NCBI RefSeq assembly: GCF_000739615.1
Contig: NZ_BATP01000003.1
Location: 434,001-498,000, forward strand
Length of the DNA: 64,000 bases
Direction of reading: 5' to 3'
Source: Haloferula sp. BvORR071
Lineage (GTDB): Bacteria > Verrucomicrobiota > Verrucomicrobiia > Verrucomicrobiales > Akkermansiaceae
The notes under the pieces: generated by a model
Database searches by the model: none
The model's input: only the letters and a program-made list of their open reading frames with translations
Told to the model about the DNA's origin: nothing
Translations under genes and position numbers: made by a program
Part shown: positions 43,746 to 53,089 of the stretch, one piece after another
Layout: each line of letters begins with the position of its first letter
Position numbering within the stretch: the first letter of the stretch is position 1

Positions 43746-44486
43746 ATGCAGCTCTGGCTCTGCCCGCTTCTCGCTTTCCTGCTCGGATCGATTCCCTTCG
43801 GGCTCTTCATCGCCCGGATGAAGGGCATCGACATCCGGCAACATGGTTCCGGCAATATCGGCGCCACCAACGTGCTGCGGGTGGTCGGCAAGAAGCACGG
43901 GATCGTGTGTCTGATCCTGGATGCGCTGAAGGGCTGTATTCCCACCTTGCTGGCGATTGCCCTGATCCGCTACGAGGGCCAGCGCACCGGCACTGCGATT
44001 CCCGCGCTATTGGATCATGCTTATGTTTTCGGTGCCGCCGACCAATGGAAGGCGCAGAGCTTCCAGGTGCTGACCGGGCTACTTTCGATTCTGGGCCACA
44101 ATTACTCGCCATGGGTCGGCTTCAAGGGCGGCAAAGGGATTGCCACCTCCGCTGGCGTATTGCTGGCGCTGTTCCCTTTCTTCGGGGTCTTGTTGCTCGT
44201 CGTGATCTGGTTCATCCTGTTCAAGACGACACGCTACGTCTCGGTCGCCAGCATCGGTGCTGCGGCGGCGCTACCACTCATCACGCATTTGGGCACCCGC
44301 TTTCATCACGTGAACAACGACAAGTCGCTGCCGACCTTGTGGGAGGCGGGCACTTGGAACAAACCACTGTTCGTCTTCTCGGTAGTGATCGGCGGGCTGG
44401 CGATCTGGAAGCACCGGACGAATATCAAGCGATTGTTAGACGGGACAGAGAGCCGTTTTGAGCCGAAGAAGAAAGCCACGCCCTGA
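43746..44486 (+). CDS. plsY: acyl-phosphate glycerol-3-phosphate acyltransferase
   Basis: Encodes 246 residues from ATG at 43746. Multi-pass inner-membrane enzyme that transfers an acyl group from acyl phosphate to glycerol 3-phosphate. The three conserved PlsY loops are visible: 'LLGSIPFGLFIARMKGIDIR' with 'QHGSGNIGATNVLRVVGKK', the 'GHNYSPWVGFKGGKGIATS' loop and the later 'AIWKHRTNIKRLLDGTE' near the C-terminus. An insertion of about 25 residues relative to shorter homologues lies around 80-100 and another near 175-200. The next gene, gpsA, makes its substrate, and the two are 26 bases apart. Confidence 0.93.
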   Translation: MQLWLCPLLAFLLGSIPFGLFIARMKGIDIRQHGSGNIGATNVLRVVGKKHGIVCLILDALKGCIPTLLAIALIRYEGQRTGTAIPALLDHAYVFGAADQWKAQSFQVLTGLLSILGHNYSPWVGFKGGKGIATSAGVLLALFPFFGVLLLVVIWFILFKTTRYVSVASIGAAAALPLITHLGTRFHHVNNDKSLPTLWEAGTWNKPLFVFSVVIGGLAIWKHRTNIKRLLDGTESRFEPKKKATP

Positions 44487-44512
44487 AGTCCCCTTCCCGC
44501 CTGTTTTCCACG

Positions 44513-45523
44513 ATGCCTGACCGCACCTTTTCTTCCGCCGCCATCCTTGGCACCGGCTCCTTTGGCACTGCGCTCGCACGCCTGCTGGCGTCAAAGCTGG
44601 AGAGAGTCGAAATGATCGGACGGGATGCGGCAGTGGCGGAAAGCATCAACGCGACGCGTCACAATCCGCGCTACCTTGCGGGAGTCGAGCTGCCGGAGAA
44701 CATCACGGCATCCATCTCGCTCACAAACGCGGCCGCCCATCCGCTGGTGCTGTTCTGCGTGCCCACCGCGGCGACCCGGGAGACGGCGAAGCATCTGGCC
44801 GAAGCCGGATTGCCGGAATCCGCGGTGCTCTTGTCCTGTGCCAAGGGCATCGAGCGCAATACCGGCGAGCGGATGAGCGAGATCCTGCACGAGCAGCTCC
44901 CCCAGCAACCGCTGGCGGTGCTCTCCGGACCGAACCATGCGGAGGAGATCGCCTCCGGCTTGGCCACCTGCGCGGTGATCGGCACCAAGGACGAGGATCT
45001 TGCCCGGCGCTTGCAGGAGCTCTTCACCGCGCCGCACTTCCGCAGCTACACCAGCGATGATGTGGCCGGAATCGAGTACGGCGGCGCCATCAAGAACGTC
45101 TATGCGATCGCTGCGGGGATCGCCGCCGGCCTGGGCCTCGGCGACAATGCGATTGCCGCGCTGGTGACCCGGGCACTGGCCGAAATGGCCCGTCTGGGCA
45201 CCTGCCTCGGTGGCCGGATCGAGACCTTCGCGGGCCTCTCCGGAGTCGGCGACCTGATCGCAACCTGCTTCTCCAAGCATTCGCGGAACAACCGCGTGGG
45301 CTTGGCGCTTGGCCAAGGGAAGACCTTGGAGGAAGCAACCTCTTCGCTGGGCATGGTCGCGGAAGGCGTACCGAATACGCTCTCGATCCACGAAACCGCC
45401 CAGCGCGCGGGTGTCCGCACGCCGATCATCGATGCGGTGCATGCCATTCTCTACCGCGACATGCCAGCCGCGCGCGCGCTGCACGAACTGCTCAACCGCG
45501 ACCCCCGACCGGAAAACGACTGA
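44513..45523 (+). CDS. gpsA: glycerol-3-phosphate dehydrogenase (NAD(P)+)
   Basis: Encodes 336 residues from ATG at 44513. It reduces dihydroxyacetone phosphate to sn-glycerol 3-phosphate for phospholipid synthesis. Rossmann motif 'AAILGTGSFGTALARLLA' near residues 9-26; 'VLLSCAKGIERNTGERMSE' and 'LSGPNHAEEIASGLAT' contain the substrate and catalytic-site residues; 'GGAIKNVYAIAAGIAAGLGL' holds the catalytic Lys; 'LSGVGDLIATCFSKHSRNNR' follows. The length equals E. coli GpsA (339). It pairs with plsY, so the two genes give lysophosphatidic acid precursors. Cytosolic. Confidence 0.96.
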   Translation: MPDRTFSSAAILGTGSFGTALARLLASKLERVEMIGRDAAVAESINATRHNPRYLAGVELPENITASISLTNAAAHPLVLFCVPTAATRETAKHLAEAGLPESAVLLSCAKGIERNTGERMSEILHEQLPQQPLAVLSGPNHAEEIASGLATCAVIGTKDEDLARRLQELFTAPHFRSYTSDDVAGIEYGGAIKNVYAIAAGIAAGLGLGDNAIAALVTRALAEMARLGTCLGGRIETFAGLSGVGDLIATCFSKHSRNNRVGLALGQGKTLEEATSSLGMVAEGVPNTLSIHETAQRAGVRTPIIDAVHAILYRDMPAARALHELLNRDPRPEND

Positions 45524-45526
45524 ACG

Positions 45527-46186
45527 ATGAAGGAAGCCATCGATTTCATCCTGCACATCCAGGAGCACCTCCAGGAGTTCACCCGCGCTCACGGGAACTT
45601 CATCTATGGGCTGCTGTTCCTGATCATCTTCTGCGAGACCGGCTTGGTGGTGACGCCCTTCCTGCCGGGAGACTCACTGCTCTTCGCCGTGGGTGCGCTC
45701 GCTGCGGATTCCGCCTCCGGCCTGAATGTCTGGATCGCGGGTGCCGTGATGCTGCTGGCCGCCATCCTCGGCGACACGGTGAACTACTGGATTGGCCGCA
45801 AGTTCGGCGCTTGGACGATGCGAACTTTCCCGAGGATCGTGAAGCCGCAGCACATCGCGAAGACGAATGAGTTCTTCGTCCGCTATGGTGGCAAGACCAT
45901 CATTCTCGCGCGCTTCGTGCCGATCGTGCGGACTTTCGCGCCCTTCGTCGCCGGTTCCGGTGAGATGGACTACAAGCGCTTCATGTCCTTCAACGTAATC
46001 GGCGCGATCCTCTGGGTGGCGCTGATCCTGCCAGCCGGTTGGTTCTTCGGCGGCATTCCGGTGGTGAAGAAGAACTTCGAGCTGGTGGTGATCGGAATCA
46101 TCGCCTTCTCGCTGCTGCCGATCGTGTGGGAATTCGCGCGTGCGAGGATGAGAGCCAAGCAAGCGGCAACGACTGAAGCCGAGTAA
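45527..46186 (+). CDS. DedA-family membrane protein
   Basis: Encodes 219 residues from ATG at 45527, three bases after gpsA, so it shares the transcript. The DedA family signatures are 'FCETGLVVTPFLPGDSLLFA', 'LGDTVNYWIGRKFGAW' and 'ARFVPIVRTFAPFVAGSGEM' followed by 'YKRFMSFNVIGAILWV'. Members are envelope integral-membrane proteins; some have recently been shown to flip undecaprenyl phosphate or phospholipids. Clustering with plsY and gpsA fits a lipid-related role, though this is inference. It is convergent with the next gene, with an 8-base gap. Confidence 0.92.
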   Translation: MKEAIDFILHIQEHLQEFTRAHGNFIYGLLFLIIFCETGLVVTPFLPGDSLLFAVGALAADSASGLNVWIAGAVMLLAAILGDTVNYWIGRKFGAWTMRTFPRIVKPQHIAKTNEFFVRYGGKTIILARFVPIVRTFAPFVAGSGEMDYKRFMSFNVIGAILWVALILPAGWFFGGIPVVKKNFELVVIGIIAFSLLPIVWEFARARMRAKQAATTEAE

Positions 46187-46194
46187 GACTACTC

Positions 46195-47739
46195 TCAGTC
46201 TCCCACCAGCACTCGGTAGAACTGGCGGCCTTCCGGAAGGTCCATGGCCCCGCTGTGGGTGACCTGAACGACGGCGTTGCTCGCGGGACTCTGGTCCCAG
46301 ATCGTTTGCCAAGTAAGCATGTCGCCTGAGCGCTGGACCCGGCAGCGCTGCCCCGCCACGCCGGGGAATTGAACGATCTGATCCTGTCCCGAACGGGTCA
46401 AATTGATCGGCACCGTGACGTCCACTACCACGGCATCGTAGGCCGGAGTGTGAACCTCATCCGCCGCGGACAGCATGAGAACATAGCGACCCGGAATGCT
46501 GAAGGTAGCACTGGTTGCTGGCAGCGAGGCATTGCCGAAGCTAACGGTTCCTGGCCCGGAATACTTCGTCCACAGGCTTGTTAGAGGAGCAGTTCCAGTG
46601 ACCGCACCATTCAGGGAGGCGCTGCCGCCTGCTTGGATGCCGAGATCAGGACCCGCATTGGCGGAGGGAGCTCCCGCGGAGCGCGGACCGCCGACCGCCC
46701 CCGTGGTCTGGATCACCTCGAAGCTGGAGATGGCGACACTGCGCAGGTGGTCGAAGCACCCGTCGGGATAGCGGTCGTCGGGTGTGATCGAGATGGAGAA
46801 GAAATTGCCGTTGTCCGCCACGAAGGCGCCGTATTTCTTCAGGCCCAGGGCTACCGCCTTCTCTTGGACGGTCCAGTCCGCCGGAATGTTGAAGCCAGCC
46901 TTGAGGCGCAAACGCTGGCCCATCGCCGGGACGTCGGGATCCGTGGTATTGTCCACCGAAGCATAGTGGGTCGCCGGGTAGATATACTCCTTGCGGCTCT
47001 TCTTCACCACTACACGCATGGCATGCTCAACCATGCCGCGCTGTACTTCATCGTAACGGACGAGTGCAGGAAACATCGGCAGACCGGCGGCGTCGCCTGA
47101 GGTCCAGCCTGCAGGACGCAGGTTGTTGTTGTTGAGCGAAAACTTGGCACCATTGGCCGCCTGCCAATTTACATCCACCCGACGTGTCGACCAAGTCTCC
47201 CAGAGATTGCCCGTCCCCGGCATGACCATGATTGTGTGACGATCACCGGGCTGAGTGGAGACCTGCCATTGTTCGAGAGTCAGCGAATTGGTGCCCGTAG
47301 GCCAGGTCTCGACCGGCAGATTCGTGGGGATGGGATAGTTGCCGAAGGGCGAGGCCCCGCCATCAAGGTCCGATTGCGTGGGGTAAGTGGTAAACTTTAT
47401 CGGCTGGGTCGGCTGGTTGTCGGGGACAAGTGCGTAGTTCATTTCCTCGAAGAGGAAGAGGAAGCCGCGGTTGGCATTCACCCCGGTGACCAGGTCCGAG
47501 GTGATGCGTGCAATCATCGCATCGCTATTCGACAACAGCGGCCGACTGGAGATGTCCTCATTCCAAGCGCTGTCACGCGGCATGATCTGCATCGCGGACA
47601 CCACCGCATCGGCCTGCGGAGTATTGAACAGGATTGGTGTAGTGACCGTCGGCTGGCTGCCGAGAATGCGGCCCTCGTGATTGATCCGCTCGGCGGAACA
47701 AACAGCGGTCAAAGCGAAGGACAGCAGAATTCCGCGCAC
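46195..47739 (-). CDS. secreted protein with Ig/PKD-like domain and C-terminal FYR-type module
   Basis: Encodes 514 residues from GTG at 47739. A signal peptide (MRGILLSFALTAVCSA) is followed by a large region (about 20-345) of unrecognised type that is rich in W, N, P and Y. Motifs there include 'MPRDSAWNEDIS', 'GTGNLWETWSTRRVDVNWQA', 'YIYPATHYASVDNT' and 'VPAMGQRLRLKAGFNI'. It may be catalytic, but no family is assigned. A PKD/Ig-like domain lies at about 360-450 ('ANAGPDLGIQAGGSASLNGA'). The end (about 455-514) is the module 'GQRCRVQRSGDMLTWQTIWD ... FYRVLVG' that is shared with the DUF5060 protein. Extracellular or surface-bound is inferred. Confidence 0.7.
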   Translation of the reverse strand: MRGILLSFALTAVCSAERINHEGRILGSQPTVTTPILFNTPQADAVVSAMQIMPRDSAWNEDISSRPLLSNSDAMIARITSDLVTGVNANRGFLFLFEEMNYALVPDNQPTQPIKFTTYPTQSDLDGGASPFGNYPIPTNLPVETWPTGTNSLTLEQWQVSTQPGDRHTIMVMPGTGNLWETWSTRRVDVNWQAANGAKFSLNNNNLRPAGWTSGDAAGLPMFPALVRYDEVQRGMVEHAMRVVVKKSRKEYIYPATHYASVDNTTDPDVPAMGQRLRLKAGFNIPADWTVQEKAVALGLKKYGAFVADNGNFFSISITPDDRYPDGCFDHLRSVAISSFEVIQTTGAVGGPRSAGAPSANAGPDLGIQAGGSASLNGAVTGTAPLTSLWTKYSGPGTVSFGNASLPATSATFSIPGRYVLMLSAADEVHTPAYDAVVVDVTVPINLTRSGQDQIVQFPGVAGQRCRVQRSGDMLTWQTIWDQSPASNAVVQVTHSGAMDLPEGRQFYRVLVGD

Positions 47740-47807
47740 CTTGACATTCTGCCACGATGAAACGTTCGCGGCAATACGGGAAAGGCGCTGTTCGGATAAA
47801 CAGAGCC

Positions 47808-48689
47808 TTAGGAATCCATCTGCCGTGGCGAACGCGGCAACCCCGCGAGCGCCTGCTCCGGTCTCGCGAATGGTAGATCCTTACGCCGAGCCAGGCTGCC
47901 AAGCAGGACACCGAAGGACCAGCCGGCGAAGTGCCCAGCGACATCGGTCTGCTCGCCACCCACACCATACATACCCAGCATCGTGAGTCCCACAATGAGC
48001 GGTGCGAGCAATGACCTGAGCTCGCGGAGCGAGTGGGCCTTCCACGAATACGCCAGGGCTGAACCGATAAGGAGCCCCAAGGCACCAAAGGTGGCCGTCG
48101 AAGCCCCGAGGGAATTGAAGTCAGCGGGATAATGGCTCCACGCGTTGACGGCATTTCCCAAGCTGCCGCTGACAAGAATCAGGAGCCAAGCTCGCCACAG
48201 CCCGAGAGTCTGAGCCGCCATCACACAGAAGATACCTCCGATGCCGACATTGCTGAGCAAGTGCCCGGCATCCGCATGGAGGAAGAGCGCGGTAAAGGGA
48301 CGCCACCACTCGCCGCCCTCAACCAGCGCCCGGCTGGAGTTGCAGAAGCGATCCGTAAAAGCGGCGTCCCGCCCCTGGAGCATGTACACCGCAGTGAGCG
48401 CGATGACCCACAGTAGCATCAGTTCGATTCCGGCCGGGAAGAGCGGGGGCTCGACCCGCTCGCGGCGCTCCGCTTGCTCGGTAGCGTACAGCGAGAATTC
48501 GCGACGCAAGGCTGGTGCCGTCTCCGGCTTGGCCCATACGGCGAAACCATCGGCGAACGGGAAGATCCAGCATTCGTGGTTGGTCGCCAGCCCTACCAAG
48601 GCGTGCTCGTCCGCCTCGCTAAATGAGGGCCATTCGCCCACCACCACCAAGGCGGGGTCTTCGGATTCATCGGGGGCTGGGACCTCCAT
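47808..48689 (-). CDS. rhomboid-family intramembrane serine protease
   Basis: Encodes 293 residues from ATG at 48689, preceded by GGGGGA. The first 95 residues form a cytosolic domain ('CWIFPFADGFAVWAKPETAP') found in several bacterial rhomboids. Six or more membrane helices follow. The active-site pair is the Ser of 'GASTATFGALG' (S197) and the His of 'VAGHFAGWSFG' (H253); the Trp-Arg 'WWRPFTALFLHADAGHLLSN' of the L1 loop and the HxxxxN of helix 2 are intact. The usual GxSG reads GAST. It cleaves substrates within the membrane; the substrate is unknown. Confidence 0.87.
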   Translation of the reverse strand: MEVPAPDESEDPALVVVGEWPSFSEADEHALVGLATNHECWIFPFADGFAVWAKPETAPALRREFSLYATEQAERRERVEPPLFPAGIELMLLWVIALTAVYMLQGRDAAFTDRFCNSSRALVEGGEWWRPFTALFLHADAGHLLSNVGIGGIFCVMAAQTLGLWRAWLLILVSGSLGNAVNAWSHYPADFNSLGASTATFGALGLLIGSALAYSWKAHSLRELRSLLAPLIVGLTMLGMYGVGGEQTDVAGHFAGWSFGVLLGSLARRKDLPFARPEQALAGLPRSPRQMDS

Positions 48690-49141
48690 TCCCCCGATGA
48701 TGGACCAGAAAGGGGCAGAGTGCAAACGGACTCGCCGGGGAGAGGCCATGCAATGTCCCACGCCCGGCATTGCAGATTGCTGATCGGGAGCAGCAAGTCG
48801 CTCGGGGCACAGGATTGGGCGATTCCCACATTTCGTTGGAATTCAATCGCTTTCACCTCTCCCAAGTCGAGGGGGCACAAGGACTGCATATTGGACTCAG
48901 GACCGAAGCCCGGCTCCGGCCGGGATCTCAAAAAAGGCAGGCTCGCCTCGGTCTAACAAGCCGCCCCCTTTCTCCCCAACAAGCCCAAAGGCCGCCCCGT
49001 CAGGCCAATGGTGAGGAGAACTGTTGCCTCAACCCGACCACCTAACGCCATCTAACAACTTCAACACCCCGCATCATAGGACCTGCCCCCGGGACCTCCA
49101 GATCCGTGAAGTTTCACTACTGACCGAAACCGAACGATCCC
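48690..49141. other. 452-bp gap upstream of the DUF5060 gene
   Basis: Lies between two divergent genes. Short frames on both strands overlap and show no conserved protein features. A 6-bp hairpin CCCGGC/GCCGGG (48909-48914 with 48919-48924), followed by ATCTCAAAAAA, is seen but is not placed to terminate either gene. The promoters of the rhomboid and DUF5060 genes should lie here. Confidence 0.5.
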
Positions 49142-52100
49142 ATGAAAACCACGGCCATTCTCACGGCCATCGCCACCACCGCCCTCGCGATCTCCGCGGA
49201 TGCGGCCACCGTCAGCGGGGAGCTAAGCAAGTGGCACAAGGTCACACTGAGCTTCGAGGGACCCGCGACCAGCGAAAGCGCCACCCCGAATCCCTTCACC
49301 GACTATCGCCTGAACGTGACCTTCCGCAATGCGGCCAGCGGCAAGACCTATCTCGTGCCCGGCTACTATGCAGCGGATGGCAATGCGGCCAATACCTCCG
49401 CAAGTTCCGGTGATGTCTGGAAAGTCCACTTTGCCCCCGACGAGACGGGCACCTGGACCTATACGGCCTCCTTTCGCAAAGGCACGAATGTGGCGATGGA
49501 TGCCAGTTCGACGGCGGGCAGCAGCGCCGGCTTCTTTGATGGCGATAGTGGCAGCCTTTCGATCTCTGCAACCAACAAGACCGGCCGCGATCTGCGGGGC
49601 AAGGGGCGACTGGACTATGTGGGCAAGCATCACCTCCGCTTCGCGGAAACCGGCAAATATTTCATGAAGGCCGGCGTGGATGCCCCGGAGAACCTGCTGG
49701 CCTATACGGACTTCGACGGCGATTTCAAGACAGACGGCCACAAGGATGATCTAATCAAGGATTGGCAACCGCATGTGCAGGACTGGAACAGCGGGGATCC
49801 GACTTGGCAGGGCGGCAAGGGCAAAGGCTTGATCGGTGCCATCAACTATCTGTCGGGTAAAGGATTAAACGTCTTCTCCTTCCTGACGATGAACATCAAC
49901 GGAGATGACCAGAACGTCTATCCCTACACGAGCTACTCGGAGCGGCTGAGAATGGATGTGTCGAAGCTCGACCAGTGGGAGACCGTTTTCGAGCACGGCG
50001 ACAAGATGGGCATGTATCTCCATTTCAAGACCCAGGAGACCGAGAACGAACTGCTGTTAGACGGCGGCAACATGGGCAACCAGCGCAAGCTCTACTACCG
50101 CGAGCTGATCGCCCGTTTCGCTCATCACCTGGCACTGAACTGGAACCTCGGCGAGGAGATCAACGACGCCTCAACCGCGCAGAAAGTCGCATGGGCGGAG
50201 TATTTCTACGATAACGATCCCTATCATCACCATCTGGTGATTCACAATGGCGACAGCCATTACGAGATGATGGGTGATGCCTCGCGGCTGACCGGTTTCT
50301 CCCGGCAAATGAACGCGGCGGACTTCAGCGACACCTTTGGCGACATCAAGAACTACGTCGACCGCTCGGACGCCGCCGGCAAGCCGTGGGTGGTCGCCGC
50401 CGACGAGCCGGGTGATTCCCAATACGGCCTGCGCCCCGACAGCGATCCGGCTAGCAGCCACACCAATGCCCGCAAGGACGCGTTGTGGGCTACCATCATG
50501 GCGGGTGGTGCCGGGATTGAGTTTTATTTCGGCTACGCCTTGGAGAACTCGGATCTCACCTGCAACGATTTCCGCAGCCGCGATTCCTTCTGGCCGTATT
50601 GCCGGTATGCGGTGTCGCTATTTGAAAACAACGCGATTCCTTTCCAGGACATGTCGAACGCGAATTCGCTGGTGAGCGGCGGCGGCAGCAATGGCAACCG
50701 CTGTCTGGCGAAGCCGGGCAGCGATTACCTCGTGCAGCTCCGCTCGGGCGGAACTTCGGCCACCTTGAACCTGTCCGGCCAGAGCGGTAGCTACCGGGTG
50801 CGCTGGTATGATCCGCGGAATGGCGGTAGCTTGGTAACGGGCGACACCTTGGCAGGCGGCGGCACGCGCAATCTCGGCTCGCCGCCGAACTCAACCAGCC
50901 AGGACTGGATCGCGTGGGTGCAGAATACCGGTGCCAGCACACCCACCAACCAGGCTCCGATGGCGGATGTTGGCACGGACAAGACGGCGACTCTCAGTGG
51001 AAGCTCGGCGAGCGTGGCTCTGAACGGTTCGGTCACCGATGACGGCTTGCCCACAGGAAGCAGTCTTGCGGTTTCATGGACCCGCGTGAGCGGCCCTGCG
51101 GCGGTCACTTTCAGCTCCCCTAACAGCGCCAGCACCAGCGTAATCTTCACCAGCACCGGCACCTATGTCCTCAGGCTCACGGGAACCGATGGCGAGCTGA
51201 GCCACTCCGATGACCTCAGCGTGACGGTTAGCGGCAGCAGTGGGGGCGGCGGAGGGACGATCTTCGCGGCGACCCAGGATGCTTATCTCCAAAACGGCAG
51301 CAACGTGAACAACGGGGATTTGCGGGTCGAGAGCTCCTCGACGCGAACAAGAGTGTCCTACCTGCAATTCGACCTGAGCGGAGCGAGCGGCACGATTGGC
51401 AATGCCACACTCCGGCTGACCCAGAAGGGCGACATACCCTCGGGCTCGATGAATTTGCGGGTCTTCGCTGCTGCCTCGAACAATTGGCAAGAGGGCACGC
51501 TCACGAGCAGCAATGCTCCAGCGAAGGGAGCGATGCTAGGTAGTTTCAGCGGCAGCATCCCTGCTGGTGTCATCCTGGACTTCGATGTCTCGGCCTTCGT
51601 CAGCGGACCGGGAGTTTATAGCTTCATCCTCGATACCGATAGCACCAGGGACGTGACCTTCGCCTCCTCCGAAAACACGACGACTTCCGCCCAGCCCCTG
51701 CTGGTGATCAGCAGCACCGGCGGGGCCAGCAACACCGCCCCAGTGGTCTCGGCAGGTGCCGACAAATCTGGCTCCTATCAAGGCCAAGCGGTGGCATTGA
51801 CCTTGAATGGCTCCGCGAACGACGATGGCTTGCCGGCGGGCTCTGCGCTGTCATTGGCGTGGTCCACCACCAGCGGGCCCGCCTCGGTCAGCTTCTCCCC
51901 GCCGAATGCGGCGAACACTTCCGCAACCTTCAACGCCGCGGGCACCTACGTACTGCGGCTGAGCGCCAGCGATGGACAATTGAGCAGCAGCGATGAGGTC
52001 ACAGTTACCATCAACTCGGTCGCCACGAATCAGAGCCCGACCGCGGATGCGGGCCCGGATGCCAGCGCCACGCTTACCGGATCCTCCGTCCAAGTGGCGC

Positions 52101-53083
52101 TGAATGGCTCGGCGAGCGATGACGGCCTGCCCCAAGGCTCGGGTCTCAGCCTGGCATGGACGCGCCGCAGCGGCCCCACGGCCGTAAGTTTCGCCACTCC
52201 CAACAGCGCCTCAACCACCGCGACCTTCACGGCGGAAGGGACCTATGTCCTGCGCCTCACGGCTTCGGATGGCCAGTTGAGCGACTTCGATGAAATGACC
52301 GTCGTGATCACCGCCGCAGCCGCGGTTCCCGGTGGCACGACGGTGCTCGCCGCAACCCAGGATGCCTACACGGAGAACGGCAAAAACTTTAACAGCTCCG
52401 TGCTGCGGGTGGAGAGCTCAAGCCGCAAGCGCATCATCTACCTCCAGTTCGATGCGAGCGCCGTAACAGCTCCCAGCTCCGCCATCTTGAAACTGGTGGA
52501 AGGCGGCGATGTGTCCTCGGGGACCATGACCTTGCGGGTCTTCGCCGCAGCCTCAAACAACTGGAGCGAAAGCACCGTCAGCGGGAGCAATGCTCCGGCC
52601 AAGGGTGCGGAGCTTGCCAGCTTCACCGGAGACATCCCCCAGGACAAGGTCCTCAGTTTCGATGTTTCCTCGCAGGTGACGGCTGCGGGGATCTACAGCT
52701 TCATCGTGGAAGCCGACTCTTCGACCAAAGACGTGTCCTTCGTTTCTGCGGAGGGCTCGCCCACTTCCTTCCGGCCGACATTGACGGTGAACTCCGGCAG
52801 TAGCACGACGGTGGCAGCCCGGAGCGTGCGCGCCGAAGCCAAGTCCAGCCCGGACACCAAAGTCAGCATGCAGATGGAACGCGCTGGAAGCAACGGTGTG
52901 CGACTCACCCTGAAGGGCCAGATCAATACCCGCTACGCCGTCGAACGCTCGACCGACCTCCAAACCTGGACCGCGATCGGCACAGTGGGCACCGGCGATT
53001 CGGGCGAGGCTTCCTTCGAGGACACGCTGGTCCCCGGCAGCAATGCCTTCTACCGCCTCAACGACGAAGTGAGCGAACCCTGA
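49142..53083 (+). CDS. secreted multidomain glycoside hydrolase-like protein with DUF5060, PKD and DNRLRE modules
   Basis: Encodes 1313 residues from ATG at 49142. Signal peptide about 1-22. Residues about 25-130 match DUF5060 ('WHKVTLSFEGPATSESA', 'DVWKVHFAPDETGTWTYTAS'); about 150-505 look like a TIM-barrel glycosidase ('NWNLGEEINDASTAQK'); about 510-595 resemble the beta domain that closes such enzymes. Then PKD-like (about 600-695), DNRLRE/CBM96-like (706-860), PKD-like (864-960), PKD-like (963-1060), DNRLRE-like (1066-1220) and a C-terminal FYR-type module (1240-1313). CBM96 members bind alginate in some cases, so algal polysaccharide is a possible target, but specificity is not shown. 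Extracellular. Confidence 0.82.
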   Translation: MKTTAILTAIATTALAISADAATVSGELSKWHKVTLSFEGPATSESATPNPFTDYRLNVTFRNAASGKTYLVPGYYAADGNAANTSASSGDVWKVHFAPDETGTWTYTASFRKGTNVAMDASSTAGSSAGFFDGDSGSLSISATNKTGRDLRGKGRLDYVGKHHLRFAETGKYFMKAGVDAPENLLAYTDFDGDFKTDGHKDDLIKDWQPHVQDWNSGDPTWQGGKGKGLIGAINYLSGKGLNVFSFLTMNINGDDQNVYPYTSYSERLRMDVSKLDQWETVFEHGDKMGMYLHFKTQETENELLLDGGNMGNQRKLYYRELIARFAHHLALNWNLGEEINDASTAQKVAWAEYFYDNDPYHHHLVIHNGDSHYEMMGDASRLTGFSRQMNAADFSDTFGDIKNYVDRSDAAGKPWVVAADEPGDSQYGLRPDSDPASSHTNARKDALWATIMAGGAGIEFYFGYALENSDLTCNDFRSRDSFWPYCRYAVSLFENNAIPFQDMSNANSLVSGGGSNGNRCLAKPGSDYLVQLRSGGTSATLNLSGQSGSYRVRWYDPRNGGSLVTGDTLAGGGTRNLGSPPNSTSQDWIAWVQNTGASTPTNQAPMADVGTDKTATLSGSSASVALNGSVTDDGLPTGSSLAVSWTRVSGPAAVTFSSPNSASTSVIFTSTGTYVLRLTGTDGELSHSDDLSVTVSGSSGGGGGTIFAATQDAYLQNGSNVNNGDLRVESSSTRTRVSYLQFDLSGASGTIGNATLRLTQKGDIPSGSMNLRVFAAASNNWQEGTLTSSNAPAKGAMLGSFSGSIPAGVILDFDVSAFVSGPGVYSFILDTDSTRDVTFASSENTTTSAQPLLVISSTGGASNTAPVVSAGADKSGSYQGQAVALTLNGSANDDGLPAGSALSLAWSTTSGPASVSFSPPNAANTSATFNAAGTYVLRLSASDGQLSSSDEVTVTINSVATNQSPTADAGPDASATLTGSSVQVALNGSASDDGLPQGSGLSLAWTRRSGPTAVSFATPNSASTTATFTAEGTYVLRLTASDGQLSDFDEMTVVITAAAAVPGGTTVLAATQDAYTENGKNFNSSVLRVESSSRKRIIYLQFDASAVTAPSSAILKLVEGGDVSSGTMTLRVFAAASNNWSESTVSGSNAPAKGAELASFTGDIPQDKVLSFDVSSQVTAAGIYSFIVEADSSTKDVSFVSAEGSPTSFRPTLTVNSGSSTTVAARSVRAEAKSSPDTKVSMQMERAGSNGVRLTLKGQINTRYAVERSTDLQTWTAIGTVGTGDSGEASFEDTLVPGSNAFYRLNDEVSEP

Positions 53084-53089
53084 GGCCGC

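Noticed and set aside
48909-48924. GC hairpin followed by A-run as terminator of the rhomboid gene
   Set aside because: It lies upstream of the rhomboid start (minus strand), not downstream of any gene, so it cannot terminate one.
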